Positions 19,923-30,257 of a stretch of 64,000 bases of DNA are shown here, one piece after another. Origin of the DNA: Mycolicibacterium bacteremicum (GTDB lineage: Bacteria; Actinomycetota; Actinomycetes; Mycobacteriales; Mycobacteriaceae); contig NZ_MVHJ01000003.1 of NCBI RefSeq assembly GCF_002086115.1, positions 62,001 through 126,000 of the forward strand, given 5' to 3'. The translations under genes were made by a program, and so were the position numbers. Each line of letters opens with the position of its first letter. Position 1 is the first letter of the stretch. Below the pieces are notes generated by a model. That model was not told the origin of the DNA, searched no databases, and saw only the letters and a program-made list of their open reading frames with translations.

Positions 19923-21740
19923 ATGTGCACCGCATGCGAGTGGGCCCCGCATTTCGCCGCGCTGACGGCGAGTCGCCGCGCGGTGTTGCGCGCGGCCACG
20001 GTGACCCTGGCCGTCGCCGCGGCCGGGACGTTGGCCGCCTGTGCCCCGCCGGAGTCGCCCGGGCCGGAGTCGTCCGCGCCGGGCACCGGCGCCGCGCCCG
20101 ATGTCGTGTTCCACAACGGCCGCGTCCACACCGTCGCCGGGCCCGTCCCGTGGGCGCAGGCGGTGGCCGTCACCGGCAACACCATCAGCTATGTCGGCGA
20201 TGACGCCGGCGCCACCGCCCTGGCCGGTCCCGGCACCCGGGTGATCGACCTGAACGGCCGGCTGCTGATGCCCGGTTTCGTCGAGGGCCACACCCACCCC
20301 TTCCTCGGCGCATTCCTGACCTCCGGGGTCGACCTGCAGGTGCCGACACTGGCCGATGCGCTCGATGCCATCGCCGGCTACGCCAAGGACAATCCGACCG
20401 GCCCGGTCCGGGGATTCGGTTGGCGGGTGGACATGTTCGGCCCGGACGGCCCCACCCGCGCGGATCTGGACCGGGTGCTGCCCGACCGTCCCGGCTTCTT
20501 CTTCGCCATCGACGGCCACAGCCTGTGGGCCAACAGCACGGCCCTGCAGATGGCCGGGGTCAGCCGGGATACCCCGGACCCGGTGCCCGGCTTCAGCTAC
20601 TACGCCCGCGACCGGGACGGCGAACCGACCGGGTATGTGCTGGAGGTCAACGCGGTGCTCGGCCTCGTCGACGCCGTCGAACCGATCTCCCCCGAGACCA
20701 TGGGCACCCTGGTGCAGGGCTGGCTACCGAAGGCGTCCGCGGCGGGCATCACCTCCGTCTTCGATGCCGGCGTTCCGCCCATCGGGGATGACCAGGCCGC
20801 CATCCTGCGGCTCTACACCGATATCGAAGGGCGCAACGAACTGCCGTTCCGGGTGGTCGCCTCCTACTCGGTGCGCACCACACCGATCGAGGGCACCGTC
20901 GAGAAGTTCACGGCGCTGCGTGCCCAGGTCACCGGCGAGTTGGTGTCGGTCGACGTGGTGAAGATCATCGGCGACGGAACCCAGGGTGGGTACACCGCCT
21001 GGCTCATCGAGCCCTACGCCGACAAACCCGATTCCACCGGCGCCTCCCCGTTCACCGAGGAGCAGTGGCACCGGTTGGTCGCCGACGTCGACGCCGCCGG
21101 GTTCGACGTCCACATCCACGCCTGCGGTGAGCGCACGGCACGCGTCGGCCTCGACGCCATCGAACGGGCCATCGCGGCCAACCCGCCGCGCGACCGGCGC
21201 CACGCCATCGCGCATCTGGTCTACGTCGAGGACGCCGATGCACCGCGCTTCGGGCAGCTGGGGGTGACCGCGCAGTTCTCGGCGAACTGGATGTCGGCCG
21301 ACCCGGACACCATCGAGAACATGGGTGCGCGCTACGGGACGCCGCGCAAGGATCTGCTCTACCGGCCGCAGGCGGTGCTGCGCTCCGGTGGTCGGATCTC
21401 GCTGGGCACCGACTGGCCGGCGGCCGGCTACTTCTCCACCTACAAGCCGCTGGATTCCATCCAGATCGGGGTGACCCGCCGGCTGATCGGCTCGGCCGAT
21501 GCCGCGGTGCTGGTCCCGGCCGATGAGCGGCTCACGGTGGAGCAGGCCGTGCACGCCAACACCCTCGGGGCGGCGTACCAGATCCGGCTGGACGACCGGG
21601 TGGGCTCGGTGGAGGTCGGCAAGCGGGCCGACCTGATCGTGCTGGACCGCAACATCTTCGAGATCGACCCGGACGACATCCACACCGCCACCGTCACCAT
21701 GACGATGATGGACGGCCGGATCCGGCACGAGGCCGGTTAG
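19923..21740 (+). CDS. Exported amidohydrolase (YtcJ-like), lipoprotein-type signal
   Basis: 605-aa metal-dependent amidohydrolase of the Amidohydro_3 family; substrate unknown. An N-terminal SRRAVLRAATVTLAVAAAG segment leads to GTLAAC at Cys40, a lipobox; the paired arginines may mean Tat export. Metal ligands: HTH in FVEGHTHPFLGAF, histidines in FDVHIHACGE, and the late aspartate in LGTDWPAAGYF. The C-terminus has the typical GSVEVGKRADLIVLDRNIF. Its TAG stop overlaps the RDD stop on the other strand. I do not recall it at this locus in M. tuberculosis, so it may be an insertion. Confidence 0.87.
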   Translation: MCTACEWAPHFAALTASRRAVLRAATVTLAVAAAGTLAACAPPESPGPESSAPGTGAAPDVVFHNGRVHTVAGPVPWAQAVAVTGNTISYVGDDAGATALAGPGTRVIDLNGRLLMPGFVEGHTHPFLGAFLTSGVDLQVPTLADALDAIAGYAKDNPTGPVRGFGWRVDMFGPDGPTRADLDRVLPDRPGFFFAIDGHSLWANSTALQMAGVSRDTPDPVPGFSYYARDRDGEPTGYVLEVNAVLGLVDAVEPISPETMGTLVQGWLPKASAAGITSVFDAGVPPIGDDQAAILRLYTDIEGRNELPFRVVASYSVRTTPIEGTVEKFTALRAQVTGELVSVDVVKIIGDGTQGGYTAWLIEPYADKPDSTGASPFTEEQWHRLVADVDAAGFDVHIHACGERTARVGLDAIERAIAANPPRDRRHAIAHLVYVEDADAPRFGQLGVTAQFSANWMSADPDTIENMGARYGTPRKDLLYRPQAVLRSGGRISLGTDWPAAGYFSTYKPLDSIQIGVTRRLIGSADAAVLVPADERLTVEQAVHANTLGAAYQIRLDDRVGSVEVGKRADLIVLDRNIFEIDPDDIHTATVTMTMMDGRIRHEAG

Positions 21741-22225
21741 CGCCGCACGACCGCCGTCTTCGTCGCCAGATCGTGCAGGCTGCGCTGGTCGGAATCGGTG
21801 AACAGCGCCGGGATCACCAGCGCCGCCAGCAGACCGCGGACCACGGCCCGGCCGAACCCGACATGTTGGCGGTTGTCCACCGACACCACCATCAGTCCCA
21901 GCGCGAGCTGCCCGGGGGTGAACCCGAACAGCCGGACCGACACCGCACCCAGGACGAACCAGACCGCCAGCACGACGGTCGACATCATCGTCAGCGACAC
22001 CAGACCCAGCGACATGCCCAGCGCCGTCAGCCCGTAGGCGATCAACCAGTCGACCAGCAGCGCGGCGGCGCGGCGGCCGAAACCGGCGATGGAACCCGAG
22101 CCGTACTGCGGCAGGCCCAGCCGGTGCCCGGGGTAGTCGCCGCGATCCTGGCCGGGCGCGCCCGTGCCGGTACCCGAGTCGAAGGGTTCCGGTCCGGACA
22201 ACCATGATGAGATCCCGCGGGCCAT
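21737..22225 (-). CDS. RDD family membrane protein (Rv2219A-like)
   Basis: 162-aa protein. Residues 1-~45 are a Gly/Pro/Asp-rich tail, then the RDD signature GFGRRAAALLVDWLIAYGL and further hydrophobic helices (SLTMMSTVVLAVWFVLGAV; FGRAVVRGLLAALVIPALF). RDD proteins are small polytopic membrane proteins with mostly unknown transport roles. Start 22225 follows TATGCT plus 6 nt. Its expected -35 region falls in the GlnR-type box upstream of glnA1, so nitrogen control of both is possible. Confidence 0.85.
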   Translation of the reverse strand: MARGISSWLSGPEPFDSGTGTGAPGQDRGDYPGHRLGLPQYGSGSIAGFGRRAAALLVDWLIAYGLTALGMSLGLVSLTMMSTVVLAVWFVLGAVSVRLFGFTPGQLALGLMVVSVDNRQHVGFGRAVVRGLLAALVIPALFTDSDQRSLHDLATKTAVVRR

Positions 22226-22231
22226 GCGCCC

Positions 22232-22237
22232 AGCATA
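22232..22237 (-). promoter_or_regulatory. -10 box of RDD gene, leaderless
   Basis: TATGCT on the minus strand, then GGGCGC and ATG 22225. Confidence 0.5.
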
Positions 22238-22252
22238 GAGCGGCGTCATTGC

Positions 22253-22290
22253 GTAACTTCTACGCAACATATGGTTGACGACCGTGCAAC
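22253..22290. promoter_or_regulatory. GlnR-type binding region, four half-sites
   Basis: Four 5-nt half-sites at an exact 11-bp period: GTAAC 22253, GCAAC 22264, TTGAC 22275, GCAAC 22286, each separated by 6 nt. This matches the gTnAC-n6-GaAAC-n6-gTnAC-n6-GAAAC consensus described for actinobacterial GlnR. An overlapping perfect repeat TTGCGTA-n5-TACGCAA (22249-22267) is also present. It lies between the divergent RDD and glnA1 genes. Confidence 0.7.
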
Positions 22291-22340
22291 ATGGTGTCCA
22301 TAGCGTCAACGCGCGGGTCACCAGAAAAGGAGAATTCGTA

Positions 22341-23777
<1,437 letters not shown>

Positions 23778-23809
23778 GTCGGCACCTAGTACCAGCGCGA
23801 GCAGACACG

Positions 23810-23847
23810 AAAGTGCCCCAAATCTTCGGATTTGGGGCACTTTTGTT
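23810..23847 (+). terminator. Intrinsic terminator of glnA1
   Basis: 14-bp perfect stem AAGTGCCCCAAATC / GATTTGGGGCACTT (23811-23842) with a TTCG tetraloop, followed by TTGTTGG; the flanking A/T pair extends it to 15 bp. This is one of the few textbook terminators in the window. A smaller hairpin CCCGC-TT-GCGGG follows at 23858-23869. Confidence 0.93.
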
Positions 23848-23923
23848 GGGGGTACCTCCCGCTTGCGGGGGACTGCTCGGCGCGCTCGCCGCAGTAAGGC
23901 AACACCTGTCTCATGGACTCGGT

Positions 23924-23928
23924 AGGGT
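23924..23928 (+). promoter_or_regulatory. -10 box (TAGGGT, 23923-23928) of first doxX gene
   Basis: TAGGGT with 8 nt to ATG 23937; supports this start over the in-frame ATG at 23913. Confidence 0.4.
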
Positions 23929-23936
23929 CCCCAGAC

Positions 23937-24362
23937 ATGATCAATCTGACTGATCGTCTGGATGCACTCGCCCCTGCGGTGCTGAGCCTGGTCCGGATCG
24001 TGTTCGGTTTCCTGTTCACCCTGTTCGGCACCTCGAAGATGTTCGGCTGGCCGATCGCCATGGCACAACCACTGGGTGCCTGGCCGGTCTGGTACGCCGG
24101 CCTCATCGAATTGGTCGCCGGACTACTGATCCTGGTCGGCCTGTTCACCCGCGCCGCGGCGTTCCTGGCCTCCGGCACCATGGCGGTGGCCTACTTCTGG
24201 CAGCACCAACCGTTGGGACTGTGGCCGATCGTGCCGGTCGAATACGGCGGCAACGGCGGGCTGGACCCCATCCTGTTCTGTTTCGTGTTCTTCCTGCTGG
24301 TATTCACCGGGGGCGGGACCTATTCCCTGGACCGGGTGAGAAGTCGCACAACGACGGACTAG
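23937..24362 (+). CDS. DoxX family membrane protein, copy 1
   Basis: 141-aa four-helix membrane protein of the DoxX/DoxD family, some of which act in respiratory or thiol-stress complexes (in M. tuberculosis DoxX joins SseA and SodA). Hydrophobic helices include VLSLVRIVFGFLFTLFGTSKMF, WYAGLIELVAGLLILVGLFT and FCFVFFLLVFTGGGTY. About half identical to the next gene, so the two are tandem paralogues. The start at 23937 follows the TAGGGT box. Confidence 0.85.
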   Translation: MINLTDRLDALAPAVLSLVRIVFGFLFTLFGTSKMFGWPIAMAQPLGAWPVWYAGLIELVAGLLILVGLFTRAAAFLASGTMAVAYFWQHQPLGLWPIVPVEYGGNGGLDPILFCFVFFLLVFTGGGTYSLDRVRSRTTTD

Positions 24363-24383
24363 CCAGTAAACGGACCGCGGTCC

Positions 24384-24389
24384 TAATAT
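24384..24389 (+). promoter_or_regulatory. -10 box of second doxX gene, leaderless
   Basis: TAATAT, the best -10 match in the window, 7 nt before ATG 24397. Confidence 0.65.
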
Positions 24390-24396
24390 CTCCTGC

Positions 24397-24819
24397 ATGG
24401 CATCGACCAATCTGGACACCAAGCTCTCGCAGTTCGCGCCCGTCGTGCTCTCGGCGTTCCGGATCGTCTTCGGACTGCTGTTCACCGTGCACGGCACCCA
24501 GAAGCTTTTCGGCTTCCCCACCGCCATGGAGAGCGGCACCGTCCCCGCCGGCACCTGGCCCTACTGGTATGCCGGTGTCATCGAACTGGTGCTCGGCCTG
24601 CTCATCTTGACCGGCCTGTTCACCAGGATCGCGGCATTCGTCGCCTCCGGCGAGATGGCCTACGCCTATTTCACCGCGCACCAGCCCAAGGCGCTGTGGC
24701 CCATCGACAACGGCGGTGAGCTGACGGTGCTCTACTGCTTCGCGTTCTTCCTGCTGGTGTTCATCGGCGGCGGGTCGATCGCGCTGGACAGTGTGCTGCG
24801 CAAGCGGCGCGCCGGCTAG
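24397..24819 (+). CDS. DoxX family membrane protein, copy 2
   Basis: 140 aa, same four-helix plan as its upstream neighbour: LSAFRIVFGLLFTVHGTQKLF, WYAGVIELVLGLLILTGLFT, CFAFFLLVFIGGGSIALD. It keeps the PxxMExGxxPxGTWPYWYAG loop that is shortened in copy 1. It has its own promoter, so the pair may be expressed under different conditions. The stop overlaps that of the convergent thioesterase (CTAG). Confidence 0.87.
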   Translation: MASTNLDTKLSQFAPVVLSAFRIVFGLLFTVHGTQKLFGFPTAMESGTVPAGTWPYWYAGVIELVLGLLILTGLFTRIAAFVASGEMAYAYFTAHQPKALWPIDNGGELTVLYCFAFFLLVFIGGGSIALDSVLRKRRAG

Positions 24820-25442
24820 ACCGCAGGCCGCGCCCAGGCCGGCATGATGAAGATGCCCTCGGCCTCCACGGTGACGCCGTCGGCATCCAGGATCTGGCCG
24901 CGCGCAAAGGCTTTGATGCCCTCGGTACGGTCCACCCAGGCCTCGGCGCGCAGCGGACCCAGCGGTGTGCCGCGCAGATACTTCAGCGTCAGGGTGCCGG
25001 TGAAGCGCGGTTTGACCAGGCCCTCACTGGCGACCTCACCCAGGATGTGATCGAGCACCAGCGCGCAGATGCCGCCGTGCACCCGTCCCGGCGGGCCCTC
25101 ATACGGCGCCCCGAGACTGAACTCCGACCAGCACCGCCCGTCCTCGGTGTGCTCGATGGTCAGCGGCGGTGCGATCGCATTGCGCAGGCCGATGGCCGGG
25201 TCGGCCCAGGTGACGGGCCGGCCGGTCTCGGCATGGCGCATGGTGCGCGGGCCGTCGTGGTGCCGGCTGTCCAGATCCGCGGTGACGGCCTCGATGGCCG
25301 CCTGGGCACGGCGGATCGTGTCATCGTCGGCGCCGGTCCGAATGCCGGCATGGACGAGTTTGCGGATCGCTTCCGTCAGCGGCCCGTACAACGCCTGCTG
25401 ACGATCATGCTCGTCGGCGCTGATCTCGGCGTAGCTCTGCAT
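24816..25442 (-). CDS. PaaI-type hotdog thioesterase
   Basis: 208-aa protein. The N-terminal ~80 residues are helical and charged (EISADEHDRQQALYGPLTEA); the C-terminal part is a hotdog fold with the 4HBT signature PGRVHGGICALVLDHILGEV and LKYLRGTPLGPLRAEAW. It probably hydrolyses an acyl-CoA; the substrate is unknown. Start 25442 has AGGAGG 5 nt upstream. Related proteins are common in mycobacterial lipid-degradation loci. Confidence 0.83.
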   Translation of the reverse strand: MQSYAEISADEHDRQQALYGPLTEAIRKLVHAGIRTGADDDTIRRAQAAIEAVTADLDSRHHDGPRTMRHAETGRPVTWADPAIGLRNAIAPPLTIEHTEDGRCWSEFSLGAPYEGPPGRVHGGICALVLDHILGEVASEGLVKPRFTGTLTLKYLRGTPLGPLRAEAWVDRTEGIKAFARGQILDADGVTVEAEGIFIMPAWARPAV

Positions 25443-25589
25443 GGGGCCTCCTGGTCAGAACGACTTCTCCCCCGGTTCTATCAGCTCCGCCGCGCCGCCC
25501 CGGAATCGGGGCAACAGGGTCGCCGTCACCGTCCCCGTGTGATTAACTCCAGTGCGATTGACGTCAACGTCAAAATAGGGGGCGCAGGG

Positions 25590-28500
25590 GTGGGACACGC
25601 ACGACACATCGGTCGGGTCGGCGCGCTCGCCGTCGCCCTCGGCATCGGTGCCGCCGTCGCCTCGCCGGTCGCTTGGGCGCAACCCGATACCGACAGCACC
25701 GGACCGAGCAGCGCCTCGGAATCGGCGAGCACGCCCGACTCTCCCGCCGGCCAGGAACCGGCCGCCACCCAACCCGAGGACACCGACACCGACACCGGGG
25801 ACACCGACACCGGGGACACCGACGTCGAGGAAGCGGACCCCGACAGCGACTCCGAGGCCGACGAACCCGAGGCTGCCCTCACGCCCAGGAAGAAGAAAAC
25901 CGCCCACACCACCCGCACCGTCACCGAACCCGCCGACGCCCCGGTGCAGATCGAACGCGTCGCGGATCCCGAACAAACCGCGGAGCCCCTCCACCCCGCG
26001 GAACCGACCCGCCACACCGAGCCCGTCGAACCCACCCCGGTCACCGCTGCAACCGAAGAGGTTGTACCGCAATCGGTTCCCGTACCCACCGCGCCCACCG
26101 CGGCCGAGGTCGTCGGCGCAACCGTCACCGCATCGACGACTCCGTCGGCCGGTGGTGGCCAGACCACCCCGCCGGCGGCCGCACCCGGACTCTGGACCCT
26201 GCTCGCCGCGGCCCGCCGCGAGATCGGCACAACCGCCGCCGTCGCCGGCCAACCCGTCGTCGGGCAACCGGTGCTCTCCGCACCCGATCCGGTCACCGGG
26301 GCGGTCAGCGGGCGCATCGTGGCCACCGACCCGGACGGCCACCGGCTGACCTACACCGTCCTGGTCCGCCCGGCCCAGGGCACCCTCACGTTCAGCGCGG
26401 GCACGTTCACCTACACCCCGACCGCCGCCCAGCGCATCCTGGCCGGCCTGTCCACCGTCGATCCGGCCACCTTCACCGTCAGCGTCACCGACGGCCGCAC
26501 CCCGGCGGTGACGACGACGGTCGCGCTCGACATCGACCCGGCCCCTGCCCACCTCCTGAACCCGATCAGCACCGGGCGCCAGGTGTCCGCGGTGGCGACC
26601 ACGAACAATCGTGCCTACCTTGCCGATTCAGCGTCCGGCACGCTCACCGTCGTCGACACCATCAACGGCACCGTGATCACCACCATCACCGTGGGCGCCG
26701 ATCCGGTGGCGGTGGCGGTCAAACCGGACGGCAAGACGGTCTACGTCGCAGGCGCCGCCAGCCGCACCCTCACGGTGATCGACACCGCCACCAACACCGT
26801 GCGCCGCCAGATCGCGCTGAACTTCACCCCCACCGCGCTGGCGATGGCACCGGGCGGCGGGTCGCTCTACATCGGTAGCGCCACCGGCAAGATGGCCAAG
26901 CTCGGCACCGGTAGCAACCGTATCCAGGCCTGGGTCGCCAACACCGCGGGTGCCACCTCCATCATGGTCACCCCGAACGGGAAACGGGTGTACGTCACCA
27001 CCGCCACCGGCGTGGCGGTGTACTCGACCGCCTCGTGGTGGAATCACACCGCGAAAACCATTGTCGGCACCGCGGATTCGTCGGCGCTGGCCATCAGCCC
27101 GGACTCCCGCACGGTCTACGCCGTGGCCGGCGCCACGGTCCGGGTGCTGGAGACCGCCAAGAACACGATCGTCTCCGAGTTCACCACCGCCGAACCGGTT
27201 CTGGACGCAGCTGTCAGCAGGGACGGGTCACTGCTGATGCTCACCGGACTCGACGGCGCGTTCACGGTGTACGGCACCGCCGACCACACCGCGCTGACCG
27301 CGCTCGACACCGGCGGGACGGCCGGCGGAATCGCCACCAGCCCGGACGGGATGCAGATCTATCTCACCGACGGCGACGCGCTGCGGGTGGTGTCGCTGGT
27401 GCCGCCCAACCTGCGGCCGGTCGTCGCACTGCCCGCCGCGACCGGCGACCCCGTCACCGGCGTGGTGACCGGGTCCACCGGCGTCACCGACGCCGACGGC
27501 GACCGACTCACCATCACCGTGACCGCGGCCCCCACCAAGGGCGTCATCACCTTCGCCGCCGACGGCACCTTCACCTACACCGCCACCGCCGCCAACCGGC
27601 ACAAGGCCGCAGCCGCCACCGCAAAGCTGACCGACCTCACCGATTCGGTCACCATCACCGTCGACGACGGCCGCCGCGGAGTCGTCCAGCAGACCATCAC
27701 GCTGGCCGTGCTGCCCGCCAACACCGCGCCGACCTACACGCTCACCGTGGGACGACCCAATGCCACCACCGGGGTCATCACCGGCACGGTGTCGGCGAGC
27801 GACGCCAACAAGGACCGCCTCATCTTCGACGGCACCGCCACCACCCTGGGCGGCACGCTGGTCGTCGGCGCGGACGGGAAGTTCACCTACACCCCCACCG
27901 TCACCGCCCGGCACGCCGCGGCCACCGCCGACCCGGCGGCCAGGATCCATCACCTGGGCATCACCATCGACGACGGTCACGGTGGCATCGTCACGGTGCC
28001 CGTCGCCGTCACCATCACGCCCCGCAACACCGCGCCGAGCACCGCGACCGTCACCGATCTGCTGGCGCACAACGGCACCGGCAGGGTCACCGGCGCCATC
28101 GCCGTCAGTGACGCCGACGGTGATCCGCTGCGCTTCACCGTTGCCGCGGCGCCCACCCGCGGCACGGTGGTGCTGTCGGCCGACGGCAGCTTCGGCTACA
28201 CCCCCACCGCCGCCGCCCGGGCGGCCGGCGCCGGCACCGACTCGTTCACCGTCACCGTCGACGACGGGCACGGCGCCACCCAGACCGTCACCGTGTCGGT
28301 CGGCATCGCCGCGTCCACACCGGGCAACACCCTGCCGGTGACCGCCGCGGTGGCGTACACGTCCTCGGTGAACACTGTCACCGGCGTGGTGACCGGGCAG
28401 ATCGCGGTCACCGATTCGTCCCCGCTGAGCTATCTGCTCGCCTCCGCCACCCCGACATCCGGCACGCTCACGGTCGACGCGGACACCGGGACGTTCGTCT

Positions 28501-30257
28501 TCGCGCCCACCGTCGTCGCGCGCTACCGGGCGTGGTTCACCCCGGGCGACGACGCGCTGACGTTCACGGTGTCGGCACTGGACGGGCAGGACGGCATTCC
28601 CGTCGATGTCACCATCCCGATCGCCGCGGTGCACCCCGACGTCGACGGCACCCTCACCCTCGCCGAGCTGCGGAACCTCGCGTCGACCGGCCACCTCGAC
28701 GTGGGCCGCAACGCCGCGGGCAAGGTGCGCAACATCGACGGGACGTTCACCGTCGACACCGTGGCCGATACGGCCTCCGCCGCGGCACTGCTCAACCGGA
28801 TCTCGACGCTGCTGGGCATTCCCGCCGGCTTCGCCACCGCCGCCGATATCTCGTTGTCCACCAACGACTTCGGCTCGGTGTTCTACCGGCTGCGGCCGAC
28901 GGTGAACGGGCTACCGGTGTTGGGCAGCGAGGTCGTGCTGAGCACCGACGGTGCCGGCACGGTGACCGGACTGGTCAACAACTACAACCCGGCGATCACC
29001 GGGGTCAGCACCGTGCCGATCGGCACGGTGGACCGCGCCGCGAAGGTCATCGAGCTGGTCAAGAACGACCTGGTGTCCGATCTCGGCGGCAGTCCGAGCG
29101 CCGCGGTCCGCGATGCCTTCCTGGCGACACTGCGCTTCGACACCGAACTGGTGATCTACGCCGAGGATCTCAACAACGCGCCGCAACTGGCCTGGCGGGT
29201 GAACGTCACCTCGGCCGCCGACAGCAGCTATCCGTCGATCGGCGTGCGCTACGTCATCGCCGCCAACGGCGCCGAGCCCGGCAAGATCATCTCCGAATTC
29301 TCCAGTGCCCAGCACGCGCTGGCACCGGTGCGATCCTCGGGCACCGATCAGCTGGGCAAAATCCGCACCGTCACCGCCGCCAACACCGGCACCTCGATCG
29401 TGCTGACCGATGTCACGCGCAACATCAGCACCTACGCGACGAAGTACCAGAGCACGTGGTCGAACCTGCCCAGCATCCCCGGCGATATCGTCGGCTACAC
29501 CACCAGCTGGCTGCGCTCGGCGGTGTCCGCGCAGGCGAACATGGTTCGCGTATTCGATTACTACACCGCAGTTCTGGGCCGCGACTCGTTCGACGACAAC
29601 GGTGCCGCGATTCAGCTGAGCATCGACTACAACCCCAGCGGGTCGGCGGCGCGCGGGTGGCGCAACGCCGCCTGGACCGGTTCGGTGATGGTGTTCGGTG
29701 ACGACGGGAACACCCAGGCCGCACTGGATCTGGTGGCCCACGAATACACCCACGCGGTCATCGGCCACATCAACGGGCTGGCCTATCTGGGCGAGTCCGG
29801 CGCCATGAACGAGTCCTACGCCGACATCATGGGCGCGCTGATCGAGAACAAGACCGGCGGTGCCCGCTGGCTCTTCGCCGAAGACGCCGCCGGAAACCCA
29901 TACCGCGACATGGCCGATCCGTCCGACTACCGCCAGCCCGAGCACTATGCCAACCGCTACGTCGACAGCTGCGGCTGCAATGCCGACGACGATTTCGACT
30001 ATGTGCACTCCAACAGCGGGATCCTGAACTTCGCCGCCTACAAGATGATGGACGCCACCAAGGAGCAGATCTCCGGCGAGCAGTGGGCCCGGGTGTTCTA
30101 CGACTCGCTCTACCGACTGCCCTCGACGGCCAAGTTCGTCGACGCTCGCTACGCCATCATCGCCAGCGCACGTGCCTTCGGCTTCACCGCCGCCCAGATC
30201 GACACCGTGAAGGGCGCGTTCGACGCGGTCGGCATCGTGGCCGACCGGCTGAACTAG
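25590..30257 (+). CDS. Giant secreted modular thermolysin-like metalloprotease
   Basis: 1555-aa exported protein. Order: signal peptide (cleavage near AWAQ, residue ~30); acidic Asp/Thr/Pro/Glu-rich region to ~190; a [10 protein letters not shown] segment typical of mycobacterial Ig-like surface proteins; one cadherin/VCBS-like repeat (~232-322); a YVTN-type beta-propeller (~330-605); four more cadherin-like repeats (~611-1013); FTP/PepSY-like propeptide (~1038-1240); and an M4 catalytic domain. Zinc ligands HEYTH at 1384-1388 and Glu1408 in GAMNESYAD; His1473 in [15 protein letters not shown]. Spacings H1388-E1408 (20) and H1388-H1473 (85) equal thermolysin's. GTG start with AGGGGG 8-13 nt upstream. 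The stop overlaps that of glnE. Confidence 0.85.
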   Translation: MGHARHIGRVGALAVALGIGAAVASPVAWAQPDTDSTGPSSASESASTPDSPAGQEPAATQPEDTDTDTGDTDTGDTDVEEADPDSDSEADEPEAALTPRKKKTAHTTRTVTEPADAPVQIERVADPEQTAEPLHPAEPTRHTEPVEPTPVTAATEEVVPQSVPVPTAPTAAEVVGATVTASTTPSAGGGQTTPPAAAPGLWTLLAAARREIGTTAAVAGQPVVGQPVLSAPDPVTGAVSGRIVATDPDGHRLTYTVLVRPAQGTLTFSAGTFTYTPTAAQRILAGLSTVDPATFTVSVTDGRTPAVTTTVALDIDPAPAHLLNPISTGRQVSAVATTNNRAYLADSASGTLTVVDTINGTVITTITVGADPVAVAVKPDGKTVYVAGAASRTLTVIDTATNTVRRQIALNFTPTALAMAPGGGSLYIGSATGKMAKLGTGSNRIQAWVANTAGATSIMVTPNGKRVYVTTATGVAVYSTASWWNHTAKTIVGTADSSALAISPDSRTVYAVAGATVRVLETAKNTIVSEFTTAEPVLDAAVSRDGSLLMLTGLDGAFTVYGTADHTALTALDTGGTAGGIATSPDGMQIYLTDGDALRVVSLVPPNLRPVVALPAATGDPVTGVVTGSTGVTDADGDRLTITVTAAPTKGVITFAADGTFTYTATAANRHKAAAATAKLTDLTDSVTITVDDGRRGVVQQTITLAVLPANTAPTYTLTVGRPNATTGVITGTVSASDANKDRLIFDGTATTLGGTLVVGADGKFTYTPTVTARHAAATADPAARIHHLGITIDDGHGGIVTVPVAVTITPRNTAPSTATVTDLLAHNGTGRVTGAIAVSDADGDPLRFTVAAAPTRGTVVLSADGSFGYTPTAAARAAGAGTDSFTVTVDDGHGATQTVTVSVGIAASTPGNTLPVTAAVAYTSSVNTVTGVVTGQIAVTDSSPLSYLLASATPTSGTLTVDADTGTFVFAPTVVARYRAWFTPGDDALTFTVSALDGQDGIPVDVTIPIAAVHPDVDGTLTLAELRNLASTGHLDVGRNAAGKVRNIDGTFTVDTVADTASAAALLNRISTLLGIPAGFATAADISLSTNDFGSVFYRLRPTVNGLPVLGSEVVLSTDGAGTVTGLVNNYNPAITGVSTVPIGTVDRAAKVIELVKNDLVSDLGGSPSAAVRDAFLATLRFDTELVIYAEDLNNAPQLAWRVNVTSAADSSYPSIGVRYVIAANGAEPGKIISEFSSAQHALAPVRSSGTDQLGKIRTVTAANTGTSIVLTDVTRNISTYATKYQSTWSNLPSIPGDIVGYTTSWLRSAVSAQANMVRVFDYYTAVLGRDSFDDNGAAIQLSIDYNPSGSAARGWRNAAWTGSVMVFGDDGNTQAALDLVAHEYTHAVIGHINGLAYLGESGAMNESYADIMGALIENKTGGARWLFAEDAAGNPYRDMADPSDYRQPEHYANRYVDSCGCNADDDFDYVHSNSGILNFAAYKMMDATKEQISGEQWARVFYDSLYRLPSTAKFVDARYAIIASARAFGFTAAQIDTVKGAFDAVGIVADRLN

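Noticed and set aside
17785..19935. 716-aa minus-strand open frame over lipB, lipA and DUF4191
   Set aside because: Covers three recognised genes on the other strand; composition only.
23913..23936. Eight-residue longer DoxX start
   Set aside because: The -10 box lies inside it, so it would not be on the transcript.
25047..25589. 181-residue upstream extension of the giant protease
   Set aside because: It is antisense to the thioesterase, and a signal peptide begins at GTG 25590.
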